64,000 nt of DNA from Cavia porcellus (taxonomy: Eukaryota > Chordata > Mammalia > Rodentia > Caviidae): positions 434,001-498,000 of the forward strand of contig NW_026947637.1 in the NCBI RefSeq assembly GCF_034190915.1, given 5' to 3'. Below the pieces are notes generated by a model. It ran no database searches and was not told the DNA's origin. It worked only from the letters and a program-made list of their open reading frames with translations. Made by a program: the position numbers and the translations under genes. Positions 62,377-64,000 of the stretch are shown piece by piece (within the stretch, counting starts at the first letter, position 1; each line of letters begins with the position of its first letter).

Positions 62377-63280
62377 GAAAAACATCACGGGGTGGTGTGA
62401 ATCAGAGGGTCTGAATTAGGATAGGCAGTGAATGGCAATGTAGGATGGAGAAAAGCACCGCGGGTTGGTCAGCATGGGGAGGTCAGGGAACATGCACTGG
62501 CAATGTAGGATAGGTTTCTGAAAAACATCGCGGGGTGGTGTGCATTGTGTGGGTGTGTGTTCATTACATTCACTAGTAGGAGTGAGAAAAACATCACGCG
62601 GTGGTGCGCATTGTATGGGTGTGTGTTACATTACATTCACTAGTAGGAGTGAGAAAAACATCACGGGGTGGTGTGAATCGGGGGTCTGAATAAGGATAGG
62701 CAGTGGGTGGCAATGTAGGATGGAGAAAAGCACCGCGGGGTGGTCAGCATGGGGAGGTCAGGGAACATGCAGTGGCAACATAGGATAGGTTCTGAAAAAT
62801 ATCGCGGGGTGGTGCGCATTGTATGGGTGTGTGTTACATTACATTCACTAGTAGGAGTAAGAAAAACATCACGGGGTGGCGTGAATCGGAGGGTCTGAAT
62901 TAGAATAGGCAGTGAAAGGCAATGTTGGATGGAGAAAAGCACCGCGGGGTGGTCAGTATGGGGACGTCAGGGAACATGCAGTGGCAATGTAGGATAGGTT
63001 TCTGAAAAACATCGCGGGGTGGTGCGCATTGTATGGGTGTGTGTTACATTACATTCACTAGTAGGAGTGAGAAAAACATCACGGGGTGGTGCGCATTGTA
63101 TGGGTGTGTGTTACATTACATTCACTAGTAGGTGTGAGAAAAACATCACGGGGTGGTGTGAATCGGAGGGTCTGAATTAGGATAGGCAGTGAGGGGCAAT
63201 GTAGGATGGAGAAAAGCACCGCGGGGTGGTCAGCATGGGGAGGTCAGGGAACATGCAGTGGCAATGTAGGATAGGTTTCT

Positions 63281-63481
63281 GAAAAACATCGCGGGGTGGT
63301 GCGCATTGTATGGGTGTGTGTTACATTACATTCACTAGTAGGAGTGAGAAAAACATCACGGGGTGGTGCGGATTGTATGCGTGTGTGTTACATTACATTC
63401 ACTAGTAGGAGTGAGAAAAACATCACGGGGTGGTGCGCATTGTATCGGTGTGTTTTACATTACTTTCACTAGTAGGAGTGA
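63281..63481 (+). repeat. Run of three A subunits
   Basis: A copies start at 63281, 63348 and 63415, with B at 63482. The first is a perfect match to consensus. The third shares ACTTTCACTAG with a monomer type that recurs elsewhere in the array (for example 3210 and 21860). Confidence 0.9.
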
Positions 63482-64000
63482 GAAAAACATCACGGGGTGG
63501 TGTGAATCGGAGGGTCTGAATTAGGACAGGCAGTGAGTGGCAATGTATGATGGAGAAAAGCACCGCGGGGTGGTCAGCATGGGGAGGTCAGGGAATATGC
63601 AGTGGCAATGTAGGATAGCACTCTGAAAAACATCGCGGGGTGGTGCGCATTGTATGGGTGTGTGTTACATTACATTCATTAGTAGGAGTGAGAAAAACAT
63701 CACGGGGTGGTGTGAATCGGAGCATCTGAATTTAGGATAGGCAGTGAGTGGCAATGTAGGATGGAGAAAAGTACCGCAGCGTGGTCAGCATGGGGAGGTC
63801 AGGGAACATGCAGTGGCAATGTAGGATAGGTTTCTGAAAAACATTGCGGGGTGGTGCGCATTTTATGGGTGTGTGTTACCTTACATTCACTAGTAGGAGT
63901 GAGAAAAACATCGCGGGGTGGTGTGCATTGTTTGGGTTGTGTTTCATTACATTCACTAGAAGGAGTGAGAAAAACATCACGGGGTGGTGCGAATTGTATG

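Larger units (their letters stand above)
1..64000 (+). repeat. Satellite DNA array, 210-bp C-A(n)-B monomer, spans whole window
   Basis: The same roughly 210-bp sequence recurs head-to-tail from the first base to the last, always in one orientation, with no unique sequence between copies. Marker words such as GGCAATGTAGGAT, CACTAGTAGGAGTGAG and GGTCTGAATTAGGATAGG reappear in every unit. Unit lengths are 210 bp plus multiples of 67 bp. The array runs off both ends of the window, so its full length is unknown. The hand-counted consensus is G 79, A 57, T 47, C 27. No open frame longer than about 130 codons exists and none has gene-like features. Long uninterrupted satellites are typical of eukaryotic heterochromatin; the species and chromosomal location cannot be read from the sequence. 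I do not recognise the family. Confidence 0.98.
60301..64000 (+). repeat. More divergent right-hand part of the array
   Basis: Units here carry many private substitutions, such as GCACACTCTATGG, GGGTGCTGAGCATTG, TTATCAAGGGGTCCTG, GTCAATGAGTGG and GATAGCACTCTG. I found no multi-kilobase HOR copy within it. A short block near 60.31-60.42 kb repeats near 61.14-61.25 kb at +830 bp. The array continues past the window end. Confidence 0.75.

Noticed and set aside
1..64000. CRISPR array
   Set aside because: Units are 210-411 bp with no short repeat/unique spacer alternation; all of each unit is repeated, and no cas genes are present.
1..64000. Transposon-derived or retroviral sequence
   Set aside because: No terminal repeats, target-site duplications, reverse transcriptase or transposase frames, or poly-A tails were seen. 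Short tandem subunits explain all the sequence.
1..64000. rRNA, 5S, tRNA or snRNA gene clusters
   Set aside because: None of the conserved words I would look for (for example the tRNA B box GGTTCGANNCC or the 5S internal control region) is present in the unit consensus.
1..64000. A new gene-based system (defence, mobile or metabolic)
   Set aside because: There is no coding capacity in the window. Any function would be structural or through non-coding transcription, for which the sequence alone gives no direct evidence.

Overview
The whole 64 kb window is a single tandem-repeat (satellite DNA) array. I found no gene, RNA gene, transposon or unique sequence anywhere in it. Uninterrupted satellite on this scale points to a eukaryotic chromosome, most likely heterochromatin such as a centromeric, pericentromeric, subtelomeric or sex/B-chromosome block. 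I do not recognise the family and cannot name the species.

Basic unit. The array is built from a 210-bp monomer, all copies in the same orientation. The monomer is itself three diverged, related subunits: C (70 bp), A (67 bp) and B (73 bp), in the order C-A-B. Each begins with a variant of GAAAAACATCRCGGGGTGGT. Subunit A alone is often repeated in tandem, so units follow the formula C-A(n)-B with n = 1 to 4, giving lengths of 210, 277, 344 and 411 bp. From the higher-order periods (about 242 bp per unit) I estimate roughly 260-270 units in the window. A hand count of the consensus gives about 50% GC, strong G over C bias on the + strand (79 G, 27 C per 210 bp) and 7 CpG per unit.

Layout. 1-10.5 kb: mixed units with a 621-bp tandem duplication and blocks repeated at +3969 and +5021 bp. 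10.5-20.6 kb: mixed units with a block repeated at +4950 bp. 20.6-29.0 kb: three copies of a 2921-bp higher-order repeat (HOR), the first shortened by 344 bp. 26.9-41.1 kb: three copies of a 4587/4798-bp HOR that absorbed part of the 2921-bp one. 39.9-50.8 kb: two copies of a 5356/5566-bp HOR with a smaller duplication nested inside each. 53.1-57.9 kb: two copies of a 2298/2508-bp HOR. 57.7-60.3 kb: segments collinear with 13.9-18.6 kb. 60.3-64 kb: more divergent units; the last ~0.3 kb matches 10.7-11.0 kb.

Interpretation. Length differences between HOR copies are almost exactly whole units (210 bp, or 344 = 210 + 2x67), as expected from unequal exchange or replication slippage kept in register. 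Short open frames of about 61 codons recur on the minus strand only because the repeat recurs; they are not genes. The most interesting features are the selective amplification of subunit A, the nested HORs that change along the array, and the re-use of diagnostic variant monomers at distant places. I see no evidence of a new gene-based system.
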